This document shows positions 1-8,003 of a stretch of DNA of 12,512 nucleotides, piece by piece (the first letter of the stretch is position 1; every line of letters starts with the position of its first letter). A model generated the notes under the pieces. The model was not told the origin of the DNA and made no database searches. It saw nothing but the letters and a program-made list of their open reading frames with translations. Origin of the DNA: Pseudomonadota bacterium (GTDB lineage Bacteria; Pseudomonadota; Alphaproteobacteria; Rhodobacterales; Rhodobacteraceae); contig JAKAJW010000217.1 of assembly GCA_021813645.1 (NCBI GenBank), forward strand, positions 1 to 12,512, in the 5' to 3' direction. The translations under genes were made by a program, and so were the position numbers.

Positions 1-1
1 T

Positions 2-754
2 CTGCACTGGGCCACCGGCATGCTGACGGGCGACTTCGGCATCTCCTACACCTATCGCGTGCCGGTCGCCGGGCTCGTTCTGCAGCGGCTGCAGGTCTCG
101 CTGCCGCTGACGCTCTACGCTATCGCGCTGTCAACGACTCTGGCGCTGCCGGCCGGCATCCTCGCCGCCACGCGGCGCGGGCGCGCGGCGGATTTCACCA
201 TCATGGGGCTGACCCAACTCGGCATCGCGGTGCCGAACTTCTGGTTCGCCATGCTGCTGGCGTTGCTCTTCGCGCTGAAGCTGCACTGGCTTCCGGCGGG
301 CGGCTTTCCAGGCTGGCAGGCGGGACTACTGCCGGTGCTGAAAGCCCTGACCCTACCCGCCGTGGCGCTGGCCCTGCCGCAAGCGGCGATCCTGGCCCGG
401 GTCATGCGCTCGTCGCTGATCGACACGCTTGGCCAAGACTTCATCCGCACCGCCCGCGCCAAGGGGCTGTCGGCCGGCCAAGCCACCCGCCGCCACGGCG
501 TCCGCAACGCCCTGATCCCGGTGCTGACCATTCTCGGGCTGCAGTTCTCCTTTCTGCTCGCCGGCGCCATCATCATCGAAAACGTCTTCTACCTGCCCGG
601 CCTCGGCCGGCTCATCTTCCAGGGCATCACCCAGCGCGACCTGATCGTGGTGCAATCGGTCGTCATGTTGCTGGTCGCGGCGGTCATCGTGGTGAACTTC
701 GCGGTCGAGGTCCTCTATGCGCTGATCGACCCGCGCCTGAGGCGACACGCGTGA
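2..754 (+). CDS. Peptide/oligopeptide ABC transporter permease, DppB/OppB type (5' end outside window)
   Basis: This is the inner-membrane permease subunit of a peptide/nickel-type (PepT) ABC importer. It pairs with the next permease to form the translocation channel. The frame is open to the left window edge, so the start is missing; the first ATG at position 20 is internal. The visible 250 residues begin near the family landmark LLxGDFGxS (here MLTGDFGISY), which normally sits about 80 residues into DppB, so roughly the first TM helix and a loop are cut off. Several hydrophobic helices follow. The cytoplasmic EAA-like loop that contacts the ATPase is clear (RTARAKGLS, then HGVRNALIPVLT), and the C-terminus ends in the usual DPRLR motif. 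The stop overlaps the next start (GTGA). The substrate cannot be read from the permease. Confidence 0.93.
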   Translation: MHWATGMLTGDFGISYTYRVPVAGLVLQRLQVSLPLTLYAIALSTTLALPAGILAATRRGRAADFTIMGLTQLGIAVPNFWFAMLLALLFALKLHWLPAGGFPGWQAGLLPVLKALTLPAVALALPQAAILARVMRSSLIDTLGQDFIRTARAKGLSAGQATRRHGVRNALIPVLTILGLQFSFLLAGAIIIENVFYLPGLGRLIFQGITQRDLIVVQSVVMLLVAAVIVVNFAVEVLYALIDPRLRRHA

Positions 755-1565
755 CCGGCCGCGCAAGCCTCTTGATCGGCGCCTGCCTGGCGGGTTTCTT
801 CCTCGGCCTCGCGCTGGTGTCCTTCGTCTGGACGCCCTACCCCTATGCGGCGATGGACATCGCCGCGAAATTCGCCGCGCCGGGTCCGGTGCATTGGCTC
901 GGCACCGATCAGTTCGGCCGGGACGTTGCCGCCCAGCTGATGGTGGGGGGGCGCACCTCGATCGCGGTCGCGGTGCTTGCCGTGGCGATCGGCATGGCGG
1001 GCGGTGTGCCGCTCGGCCTTTGGGCGGCGGCGACCCGCGGCAGCCTGGCCGACGAGATAGTCCAGCGCGGCACCGATCTCGTCTTCGCCTTTCCGGCAAT
1101 CGTCACCGCGATCCTGATTACCTCCGTCTTCGGCCCCTCGGCCTTCAATGCGATGCTCGCCATCGGCGTCTTCAACGTGCCGGTCTTCGCGCGCGTCACC
1201 CGTGCCGGGGCACTCAGCCTGTGGACACTGGATTACATCCGCGCGGCCCAGGTCGCCGGCAAGCGCCGCCCTCGCATCTCGATCGAGCACATCCTCCCCA
1301 ATGTCGCCAATCTGCTCATCGTTCAGGGCACGATCCAGTTCTCGCTTGGCATCCTGGCCGAGGCCGGCCTCAGCTACGTCGGCCTCGGCGCCCGGCCGCC
1401 CACGCCGTCCTGGGGACGGATGCTGGCCGACAGCCAGACCATGATGGCCTTCGCCCCCGGACTGGCCGTCTTTCCCGGCCTCGCCATCATCCTGACCGTG
1501 CTCGGGCTGAACCTGATGGGCGATGGGCTGCGCGATCTGCTGGACCCCAGACTGAGGCGCCGGGC

Positions 1566-1569
<4 letters not shown>
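751..1569 (+). CDS. Peptide/oligopeptide ABC transporter permease, DppC/OppC type
   Basis: This 272-residue protein is the second inner-membrane permease of the importer and the partner of the DppB-type subunit upstream. The GTG start at 751 overlaps the preceding stop, with GAGG at 739-742 at good spacing. The N-terminus has one hydrophobic anchor helix (about residues 6-27). The DppC hallmark HWLGTDQFGRDV is at about residues 48-59, followed by the multi-helix BPD_transp_1 region. The EAA loop contains YIRAAQVAG and HILPNVANLL. The C-terminus ends DPRLRR. Length is slightly under the usual 280-300 residues because the N-terminal tail is short. The gene overlaps the ATPase gene by 4 nt (ATGA), implying translational coupling. 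Confidence 0.95.
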
Positions 1570-3147
<1,578 letters not shown>

Positions 3148-3155
<8 letters not shown>

Positions 3156-3576
3156 CCTGCGCCTTGTCGCCGCCCCGCCCGGGGCGCAGGAAGGGCTGCG
3201 CGCCCTTCTGCTGGCCTACAGCGTGGCACTGGGACACGTCGGAGAGGGCACGTTGATCCGCCTGCCGCTCTACTGGACCGCCCCGAAACGTTGGCCGTTC
3301 CTGATCCGGTTGGAGAAAGAGACTGCCGGTTTCGCGCTTGTGCGGAGCCTAGCCGAGGGGTCATTTGAAATGGCTGAGTTCGCCATCCTGCCGCGATTCC
3401 GGCGCTGCGGGCTCGGCCGGCAGGCCGCAGCCATGGCCTTTGCCCGCTTTCCCGGCCGCTGGCGGCTCTGGGCAACGGAAGGCGCACGGCGATTTTGGCC
3501 GAACGCCATCGCCTCGGCGGGCTGGCGCCCAGAGTCGACCCAAGACGGATGGTTCCATTTCGACGTGGCAGGCTGA
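3148..3576 (+). CDS. Small GNAT-family N-acetyltransferase (putative)
   Basis: This 142-residue protein resembles the compact GNAT acetyltransferases. The central strand EMAEFAILPRFR, followed by RRCGLGRQAA (about 85-94), matches the acetyl-CoA pyrophosphate-binding motif A (R/Q-x-x-G-x-G/A). A C-terminal GWRPES segment fits the last GNAT strands (YxxxGF/W-like). The acceptor is unknown. The ATG at 3148 overlaps the ATPase gene by 8 nt and has GGAG at 3137-3140, so it is co-translated with the transporter. That position suggests it modifies the imported compound or a product of it, but this is inference. The frame is open to 2959, but that part is a shadow of the ATPase gene. Confidence 0.78.
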
Positions 3577-3587
3577 GGGAGGAGAGC

Positions 3588-5054
3588 ATGGACGGTCAGG
3601 CGAAGGACGGCGCGGCACGGCTTTGGTTCGATCCGACGGAAGTGTTCATCGGCGGTCACTGGCTTGCCGCTGCGACGACGCTGCCGCTGGAAGACCCTTC
3701 GACCGGCGCAGAGATCGGCGCCATCGCGCGCGGCGGAGCGGCGGAGATCGACGCGGCCGTGACGGCGGCGCAGGCGGCGCTGGACGGACCCTGGGGCAAG
3801 ATGACCGCGGCCGAGCGCGGCCGTCTGCTGGCGCGGATCGGCCAACTGGTACTGGAGCGGGCCGACGACCTTGCCATGCTGGAGGCCGCCGATGTCGGCA
3901 AGCCGCTGAAACAAGCCAAGGCCGACGCCTTGGCGCTGGCACGCTACATGGAATTCTATGCCGGTGCCGCAGACAAGCTGATGGGCGAGACGATCCCCTA
4001 TCTGGACGGCTACACGGTCTACACGCTGCGCGAGCCGCATGGGGTGACGGGTCATATCGTGCCCTGGAACTATCCGATGCAGATCATCGGCCGCTCGGTC
4101 GGCGCGGCGCTGGCCGCCGGAAATGCCTGCGTGCTGAAGCCTGCAGAAGAGGCCTGCCTGACCGCCTTGGCGTTTGCCCGGCTGGCCGAGCAGGCTGGCC
4201 TGCCGGCGGGCGCGCTGAACGTGGTCCCCGGCTTGGGCGATGAGGCTGGCGCGGCCCTGACCGCTCATCCCGGGGTACGCCATCTCAGCTTCACCGGCTC
4301 GGTCGCGGTGGGCCAGCTGGTCCAGGCGGCGGCGGCGCGCCATGTGGTGCCGGTGACCTTGGAGCTTGGCGGAAAATCGCCGCAGGTGGTCTTTGCCGAT
4401 GCCGATCTCGACAAGGCGCTGCCCTTCCTGGTGAACGCCGGGATCCAGAATGCCGGCCAGACCTGTTCGGCCGCTTCGCGCATCCTCGTCGAACGGTCAC
4501 GCTATGCCGAAGTGGTGGAGCGCATGGCGGCCCGCTATGCCGCGCTAAAGGTCGGCCCCGCCTTGGCCGATCATGACCTGGGGCCGCTCATATCCGCGCG
4601 GCAGAAGGAGATCGTCGATGGCTTCCTGTCACTCGCGGGCGACCTGACCGTGGCGGCACGGGGAACCGTGGTCGCCGATGCCCCGGCGGGAGGCCATTAC
4701 GTCGCACCGACCTTGCTCGCCGATGTGCGGCCTGGCCATCGGCTGGCGCAGGAAGAGATCTTCGGCCCTGCCCAAGTCGTCATCCCCTTCGCCGAGGAGG
4801 ACGAGGCGGTGGCAATCGCCAACGGCACCGGCTACGGACTGGTGGCCGGCTGCTGGACGGAAAACGCCGGCCGGGCGCTGCGCATGGCCAAGCGGCTGCG
4901 GGCCGGCCAAGTGTTTCTCAACAACTACGGCGCCGGCGGCGGGGTCGAACTGCCGTTCGGCGGCGTCGGCCTGTCCGGCCACGGGCGGGAAAAGGGCTTC
5001 GAGGCGCTCTACGGCTTCACCGTGCTGAAGACGGTCGCCGCGCATCATGGCTAG
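3588..5054 (+). CDS. NAD(P)+-dependent aldehyde dehydrogenase (ALDH superfamily)
   Basis: This 488-residue enzyme oxidises an aldehyde to the carboxylic acid in the cytoplasm. All ALDH landmarks are present: oxyanion-hole Asn161 in PWNYP, cofactor-binding Lys184 in VLKPAE, the SFTGS turn at 244-248, general base Glu259 in LELGGKSP, catalytic Cys293 in GQTCSA, and EEIFGP near 389-394. The C-terminal PFGGVGLSGHGREKG is typical. The overall type is close to betaine-aldehyde, gamma-aminobutyraldehyde and other amino-aldehyde dehydrogenases, but the substrate cannot be assigned. The start at 3588 has a strong GGGAGGAGAG Shine-Dalgarno and lies 11 nt after the acetyltransferase stop. An in-frame ATG at 3495 would overlap the acetyltransferase and adds residues unlike the family. 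It probably works with the SDR gene downstream. Confidence 0.93.
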   Translation: MDGQAKDGAARLWFDPTEVFIGGHWLAAATTLPLEDPSTGAEIGAIARGGAAEIDAAVTAAQAALDGPWGKMTAAERGRLLARIGQLVLERADDLAMLEAADVGKPLKQAKADALALARYMEFYAGAADKLMGETIPYLDGYTVYTLREPHGVTGHIVPWNYPMQIIGRSVGAALAAGNACVLKPAEEACLTALAFARLAEQAGLPAGALNVVPGLGDEAGAALTAHPGVRHLSFTGSVAVGQLVQAAAARHVVPVTLELGGKSPQVVFADADLDKALPFLVNAGIQNAGQTCSAASRILVERSRYAEVVERMAARYAALKVGPALADHDLGPLISARQKEIVDGFLSLAGDLTVAARGTVVADAPAGGHYVAPTLLADVRPGHRLAQEEIFGPAQVVIPFAEEDEAVAIANGTGYGLVAGCWTENAGRALRMAKRLRAGQVFLNNYGAGGGVELPFGGVGLSGHGREKGFEALYGFTVLKTVAAHHG

Positions 5055-5108
5055 CGATCAGTTTTTCAAGAACAAATCCAGCATGTAACGGTAAGGGAGG
5101 GAGGGGGA
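5055..5108 (+). promoter_or_regulatory. ALDH-SDR gap: AT-richer stretch with strong ribosome binding site
   Basis: This 54-nt gap is less GC-rich than its surroundings. GTTTTTCAAGAAC at 5061-5073 is an imperfect dyad: 5 of its 6 symmetric base pairs match and it has outer GTT/AAC arms. A purine run at 5095-5108 holds GGAGG at 5096-5100, about 8 nt before the SDR start, and so decides that start. No convincing -35/-10 pair is visible. The short gap suggests read-through from the ALDH gene with strong independent translation of the SDR. Confidence 0.45.
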
Positions 5109-5849
5109 ATGCGACTTGCGGGAAAGACGGCGATCGTGACGGGGGGCGGTTCTGGCTTCGGCGCCGGGATCGCGCGGGCCTTCGCGGCTGAGGGTGCGCG
5201 GGTGATGGTGGCCGACGTCAACGCCGAGGCCGCCGCCGCGGTCGCGGCCGAGATCGGTGGCATCGCCCAGGCCGTGGATGTGAGCCGTGATGCCGCGGTC
5301 CAGGCGATGGCGGAAGCGGCCGAGGCGGAGTTCGGTCGGCTCGACATCCTGGTGAACAACGCCGGCGTCACCCATCTGCCGATGCCGATGGAGGAGGTGA
5401 GCGAAGCCGACTTCGACCGTGTGATGGCGGTCAACACCAAATCTGTCTATCTCGCCGCCCGCCATATCGTGCCGCGAATGAAGGCGGCGAAGGCAGGCGC
5501 CATTCTCAACGTCGCCTCCACCGCCGGGCTGTCGCCGCGGCCGCGGCTCAGTTGGTATAACGCGTCCAAGGGCTGGATGATTACCGCCACCAAGGCGATG
5601 GCGGTGGAACTGGCGCCCCATGGCCTTCGGGTGAATGCGATCTGCCCGGTGGCGGGGGAAACGCCGCTCCTGAAGAGCTTTCTGGGCGAGGACACGCCGG
5701 AGATGCGGGCGAAATTCCTGTCGACGATCCCGCTTGGCCGGTTCTCGACCCCGGGCGACATGGGGGCGGCGGCGCTGTTTCTGTGCTCCGACGAGGCCGC
5801 GATGATCACCGGCGTGGCGTTGGAAGTGGACGGCGGGCGCTGCATTTGA
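5109..5849 (+). CDS. Short-chain dehydrogenase/reductase (classical SDR)
   Basis: This 246-residue enzyme is a soluble NAD(P)(H)-dependent oxidoreductase of the classical SDR family. It has the nucleotide-binding TGGGSGFG at 11-18, Asp36 at the end of the second strand (favouring NAD(H) over NADP(H) by the usual family rule), NNAG at 83-86, and the catalytic set Asn109, Ser137, Tyr150 and Lys154 (YNASK). After the active site it reads NAICPVAGETPLL where many SDRs have PGxxxT. I recall this variant in a subgroup of alphaproteobacterial SDRs. It would interconvert an alcohol or hydroxy acid with the carbonyl compound, possibly feeding the upstream aldehyde dehydrogenase; the substrate is unknown. 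Length is normal, and the very purine-rich Shine-Dalgarno fixes the ATG at 5109. Confidence 0.92.
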   Translation: MRLAGKTAIVTGGGSGFGAGIARAFAAEGARVMVADVNAEAAAAVAAEIGGIAQAVDVSRDAAVQAMAEAAEAEFGRLDILVNNAGVTHLPMPMEEVSEADFDRVMAVNTKSVYLAARHIVPRMKAAKAGAILNVASTAGLSPRPRLSWYNASKGWMITATKAMAVELAPHGLRVNAICPVAGETPLLKSFLGEDTPEMRAKFLSTIPLGRFSTPGDMGAAALFLCSDEAAMITGVALEVDGGRCI

Positions 5850-5878
5850 AACCCGGCCGCGGGACATGCGCGGCGCAG

Positions 5879-5906
5879 GGGTTCATGCGCGCGTTCGCAG
5901 GAACCC
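5879..5906 (+). terminator. Imperfect stem-loop after the SDR gene
   Basis: GGGTTC at 5879-5884 pairs with GAACCC at 5901-5906. Inside, after one A-G mismatch, TGCG at 5886-5889 pairs with CGCA at 5896-5899, leaving a 6-nt loop. There is no U-tract, so it is only a possible transcription-attenuating or mRNA-stabilising element between the SDR and P1 peptidase genes. It could also be an operator. Confidence 0.35.
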
Positions 5907-5910
5907 GCAA

Positions 5911-5926
5911 CGCCGGCGCGCCGGCG
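5911..5926. repeat. 16-bp perfect GC palindrome
   Basis: CGCCGGCG occurs twice in tandem. Because the 8-mer is its own reverse complement, the whole 16 bp is a perfect palindrome. It lies 4 nt after the stem-loop at 5879-5906 and about 26 nt before the P1 peptidase start. It could be part of a terminator, an operator, or chance in a GC-rich genome. Confidence 0.5.
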
Positions 5927-5952
5927 ACGGTCGCGACGAAACCGAGGATATG

Positions 5953-6948
5953 ATGCGAGCAGGCGAACGAAATCTCATCACCGACGTGGCCGGGCTGGTG
6001 GTCGGCAATGCCAACGATGCCGGGCTGCGCTCCGGTGCGACCGTGCTGCTGGGCGAGCGGCCCTTCGTCGCCGCCGTCAATGTGATGGGCGGCGCGCCCG
6101 GCACCCGGGAAACCGATCTCCTCGCCCCGGACCGCATCGTGCAAGAGGTTGATGCGCTTGTACTTTCCGGCGGGTCTGGGTTTGGCCTCGACGCCGCGTC
6201 GGGGGTGGTGGACGCGCTGCGCGCGCGGGGGCGCGGCTTCGCCGTGGGCGACGTCCGCGTGCCGATCGTGCCCGGCGCGATCCTGTTCGACCTGCTCAAC
6301 GGCGGCGACAAATCCTGGACGGAAAGCCCCTACAAGGCGCTCGGCCGGGCCGCGCTCGAGGCGGCGGGCAGGGATTTCGCGCTTGGTTCGCAGGGGGCCG
6401 GCTATGGCGCGACCACGGCCAATTGGAAGGGCGGGCTCGGCTCGGCCTCGGCCGTTCTGGACAGCGGCATCACCGTCGGCGCGCTGGTGGCGGTCAATGC
6501 GCTTGGCCAGGTCACGGTCGGCGATGGCCCGGAATTCTGGGCGGCGCCGTGGGAAATCGGAAAGGAATTCGGCGGCTTAGGACTGCCGGCCCGCTTTCCG
6601 CCCGCGCAGGCGCCGCGGCCTGGCAAGCGGATGGGCGAGGCCACCACCATTGCCATCGTCGCCACCGACGCGATCCTGACCCGGGCGCAGGCGCTGCGGC
6701 TGGCGACGGCGGCGCAGGACGGCATGGCGCGGGCGATCGTGCCCTCGCACACACCGTTCGATGGCGACCTGGTCTTCGCCGGGGCGACGGGGCTCCGCGA
6801 ACTGCCCGATCCCTCGGCCGATATCTTCCAACTCGGCCATGCCGCCGCTTGCTGCCTGGCCCGCGCCATCGCCCGGGCGATCTACCTGGCCGAACCGCTG
6901 CCGGGCGACCTGCAGCCGGCTTGGGCCAGCCGCCACCGCCGGGGCTGA
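5953..6948 (+). CDS. P1-family (DmpA/NylC-like) N-terminal-nucleophile peptidase/amidohydrolase
   Basis: This 331-residue protein belongs to the DmpA/BapA/NylC fold. These enzymes cleave themselves to expose an N-terminal Thr or Ser, then hydrolyse small peptides, beta-peptides or omega-amino-acid oligomers. Compared from memory with the nylon-oligomer hydrolase NylC, the active-site set is present: Lys128 (SPYKALGRAAL), Asn182 (VAVNALGQV), the candidate nucleophile Thr231 (ATTIAIVATD), and Asp270/Asp272 (HTPFDGDLVFA). The residue before the nucleophile is Ala230, where NylC has Asn at the cleavage site. The glycine-rich LSGGSGFGLDAASGV at 71-85 is typical. Two adjacent ATGs occur at 5950 and 5953; the second is chosen because GAGG at 5944-5947 is then 5 nt away. 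No signal peptide is seen, so a cytoplasmic role on an imported amide is plausible. The gene ends 5 nt from the convergent hydrolase. Confidence 0.88.
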   Translation: MRAGERNLITDVAGLVVGNANDAGLRSGATVLLGERPFVAAVNVMGGAPGTRETDLLAPDRIVQEVDALVLSGGSGFGLDAASGVVDALRARGRGFAVGDVRVPIVPGAILFDLLNGGDKSWTESPYKALGRAALEAAGRDFALGSQGAGYGATTANWKGGLGSASAVLDSGITVGALVAVNALGQVTVGDGPEFWAAPWEIGKEFGGLGLPARFPPAQAPRPGKRMGEATTIAIVATDAILTRAQALRLATAAQDGMARAIVPSHTPFDGDLVFAGATGLRELPDPSADIFQLGHAAACCLARAIARAIYLAEPLPGDLQPAWASRHRRG

Positions 6949-6953
6949 GCGCC

Positions 6954-7748
6954 TCAACCGGTGCCGAGCAGGGTTTCGACGAGCGCCGAGTCCGGCCGCG
7001 CCAAGTCGTCTATCACATTGAAATGATGGAGCCTTGGCGCGATATGGCAGGGCACGGACCAGGCGTCCGACAGCCAGCGGGCCTGATCGAGGAAGGCGGG
7101 CCGCTCGGCGCCGCCGACCCAGACGGTCACCCGACCCGGGCGGCGGGCGCAAAGCATCGGGCTTTCGGCCACAGCCTCGGCGGCATCGAGCCGCAGCGTG
7201 GCATTCATCTCCGTGGCCATCAGCGGGCGCAGATCGGCCAGGGGCGAGACCGGCACGCCGGCGCTGAGGCGGCCGGCCACCGCTGCGGCGAGTGGCGAAT
7301 TTTGGTTGAAAACACGGGCCGTTAGATGCCCCCCTGCGGAATGGCCGGTGACCGCGATCGGGCCAGGCACGTCCTCGGCGGCGCGCTCGATGGCGCGGCA
7401 GACCTCGGGCGTGATCGCCCCGATCCGCGCCGCGGGGGCCAGCGTATATGCCGGCAGAGCGCAGGCCCAGCCCCGGTCCAGCGCCCCCTGGGCGAGATGC
7501 GACCAGTCGCGCGGGCCGAAGGCCATCCAATAGCCGCCGTGGATAAAGACCATCAATCCCAAGGGCTTGCCCTCGGGCAGGAAGAGGTCGAGCCAGTGCC
7601 GTTCGCCCGCGCCATAGGCCAAGCCGAGCCGCGCCCGGGCGCCCTGGGCGGCGCGGAAGGCGGCGGCCTCGGCCGCCCAGCGCGGCGCGTAGAACTCCGC
7701 CCCCGGAATGAAGCCGCCGTTGTTATAGGCCAGGTCGATTTCGGCCAT
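6954..7748 (-). CDS. Alpha/beta hydrolase, kynurenine-formamidase-like esterase/amidase
   Basis: This 264-residue alpha/beta-hydrolase has the oxyanion motif HGGYW at 70-74 and the nucleophile elbow GHSAGG with Ser137, both typical of the arylformamidase (kynurenine formamidase)-related group. The N-terminus (AYNNGGFIPGAEFYAPRW) also fits that group. The catalytic acid probably lies in VGGAERPAF, where Glu215 takes the place of the more usual Asp, and the base is His241 or His242 in HHFNVIDDL. No kynureninase or tryptophan-2,3-dioxygenase gene is in the window, so a real role in tryptophan breakdown is not supported; a general esterase or amidase is equally possible. GGAGG (complement of 7755-7759) lies 6 nt before the ATG at 7748. 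The gene is divergent from gabD and convergent with the P1 peptidase. Confidence 0.88.
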   Translation of the reverse strand: MAEIDLAYNNGGFIPGAEFYAPRWAAEAAAFRAAQGARARLGLAYGAGERHWLDLFLPEGKPLGLMVFIHGGYWMAFGPRDWSHLAQGALDRGWACALPAYTLAPAARIGAITPEVCRAIERAAEDVPGPIAVTGHSAGGHLTARVFNQNSPLAAAVAGRLSAGVPVSPLADLRPLMATEMNATLRLDAAEAVAESPMLCARRPGRVTVWVGGAERPAFLDQARWLSDAWSVPCHIAPRLHHFNVIDDLARPDSALVETLLGTG

Positions 7749-7856
7749 CCGATCCCTCCGCGAATGCTTGCCGCAGTCTTAACGCGGCGTCCCGCAGACG
7801 CCAGAGCCGACCGGCCGACGCGGGGCAACCCTTTGGCGGAGCGGCAAAATCGCCAT
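7749..7856. promoter_or_regulatory. Proximal part of divergent region upstream of the alpha/beta hydrolase
   Basis: This is the hydrolase-proximal part of the 255-nt divergent region between the hydrolase and gabD. It holds the hydrolase Shine-Dalgarno on the minus strand (7753-7759) and must contain or adjoin its promoter. I could not identify a convincing -35/-10 pair on the minus strand. No credible ORF lies here; translated frames are arginine- and alanine-rich shadows. Confidence 0.4.
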
Positions 7857-7911
7857 ACCGATTTGGCACCGATTTCGCACCGATTTTACACCGACGTTGG
7901 ACCGACCTTGC
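7857..7911 (+). repeat. Five tandem 11-bp direct repeats (ACCGA-N6)
   Basis: Five contiguous 11-mers each begin ACCGA: ACCGATTTGGC at 7857, ACCGATTTCGC at 7868, ACCGATTTTAC at 7879, ACCGACGTTGG at 7890 and ACCGACCTTGC at 7901. The first three share ACCGATTT. The last two are more diverged but keep the TT at repeat positions 8 and 9, which all five share. The period is about one helical turn, so the units fall on one face of the DNA, as expected for cooperative binding of a regulator. The array is notably AT-richer than its neighbours. It lies about 93 nt upstream of gabD and about 109 nt from the divergent hydrolase start. An 11-bp period cannot reflect a protein repeat. Confidence 0.85.
7863..7879 (+). 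promoter_or_regulatory. Candidate sigma-54 (-24/-12) promoter for gabD
   Basis: TTGGCAC at 7863-7869 followed by TCGCA at 7875-7879 resembles the sigma-54 consensus YTGGCACG-N4-TTGCW. The GG (7865-7866) and GC (7877-7878) have the exact spacing the family needs, 12 nt from G to G. The mismatches are C for G after TGGCAC and C for the second T of TTGC. Transcription would begin about 12 nt downstream, near 7890, leaving a leader of roughly 110 nt before gabD. The elements arise within repeats 1 and 2 of the 11-bp array, so the resemblance may be a by-product of the repeats. Confidence 0.35.
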
Positions 7912-7913
7912 TG

Positions 7914-7966
7914 CCCGGCCGGCGCCCCCCGCCGGCGCCCGACGGCTGGACAATCCGCCGGCCGGG
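7914..7966 (+). repeat. 11-bp inverted repeat with competing inner hairpin in gabD leader
   Basis: CCCGGCCGGCG at 7914-7924 is the exact reverse complement of CGCCGGCCGGG at 7956-7966, with a 31-nt spacer. Within it, GCCGGCG at 7918-7924 can instead pair with CGCCGGC at 7930-7936 around a CCCCC loop. The two pairings exclude each other, as in attenuators, but no U-tract or leader peptide is evident. The last arm is 37 nt before the gabD start. Confidence 0.5.
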
Positions 7967-7993
7967 TGCTTTGCATGGAGCAAGACCAATCAC

Positions 7994-7998
7994 GGAGG
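7994..7998 (+). promoter_or_regulatory. gabD ribosome binding site
   Basis: A perfect GGAGG lies 5 nt before the ATG at 8004. It fixes this start against the longer open frame that extends upstream through the repeat region. Confidence 0.85.
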
Positions 7999-8003
7999 CT
8001 GCC

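Noticed and set aside
5866..5952. Longer N-terminus for the P1 peptidase starting at 5866
   Set aside because: The extra residues are Arg-rich and encoded by the hairpin and palindrome region; the family sequence begins near RNLITDVAG, matching the start at 5953.
7857..7911. Plasmid-type replication iterons or a CRISPR array
   Set aside because: There is no replication protein gene or DnaA box cluster, the units are too short and contiguous with no spacers, and housekeeping polA is adjacent.
7723..7989. 88-residue minus-strand open frame in the divergent region
   Set aside because: It has no ribosome binding site or family resemblance, overlaps the hydrolase start, and consists of repeat and GC-hairpin sequence.
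7326..8003. Upstream in-frame extension of gabD
   Set aside because: It overlaps the minus-strand hydrolase and crosses the repeat array, the added residues are not ALDH-like, and GGAGG marks the start at 8004.
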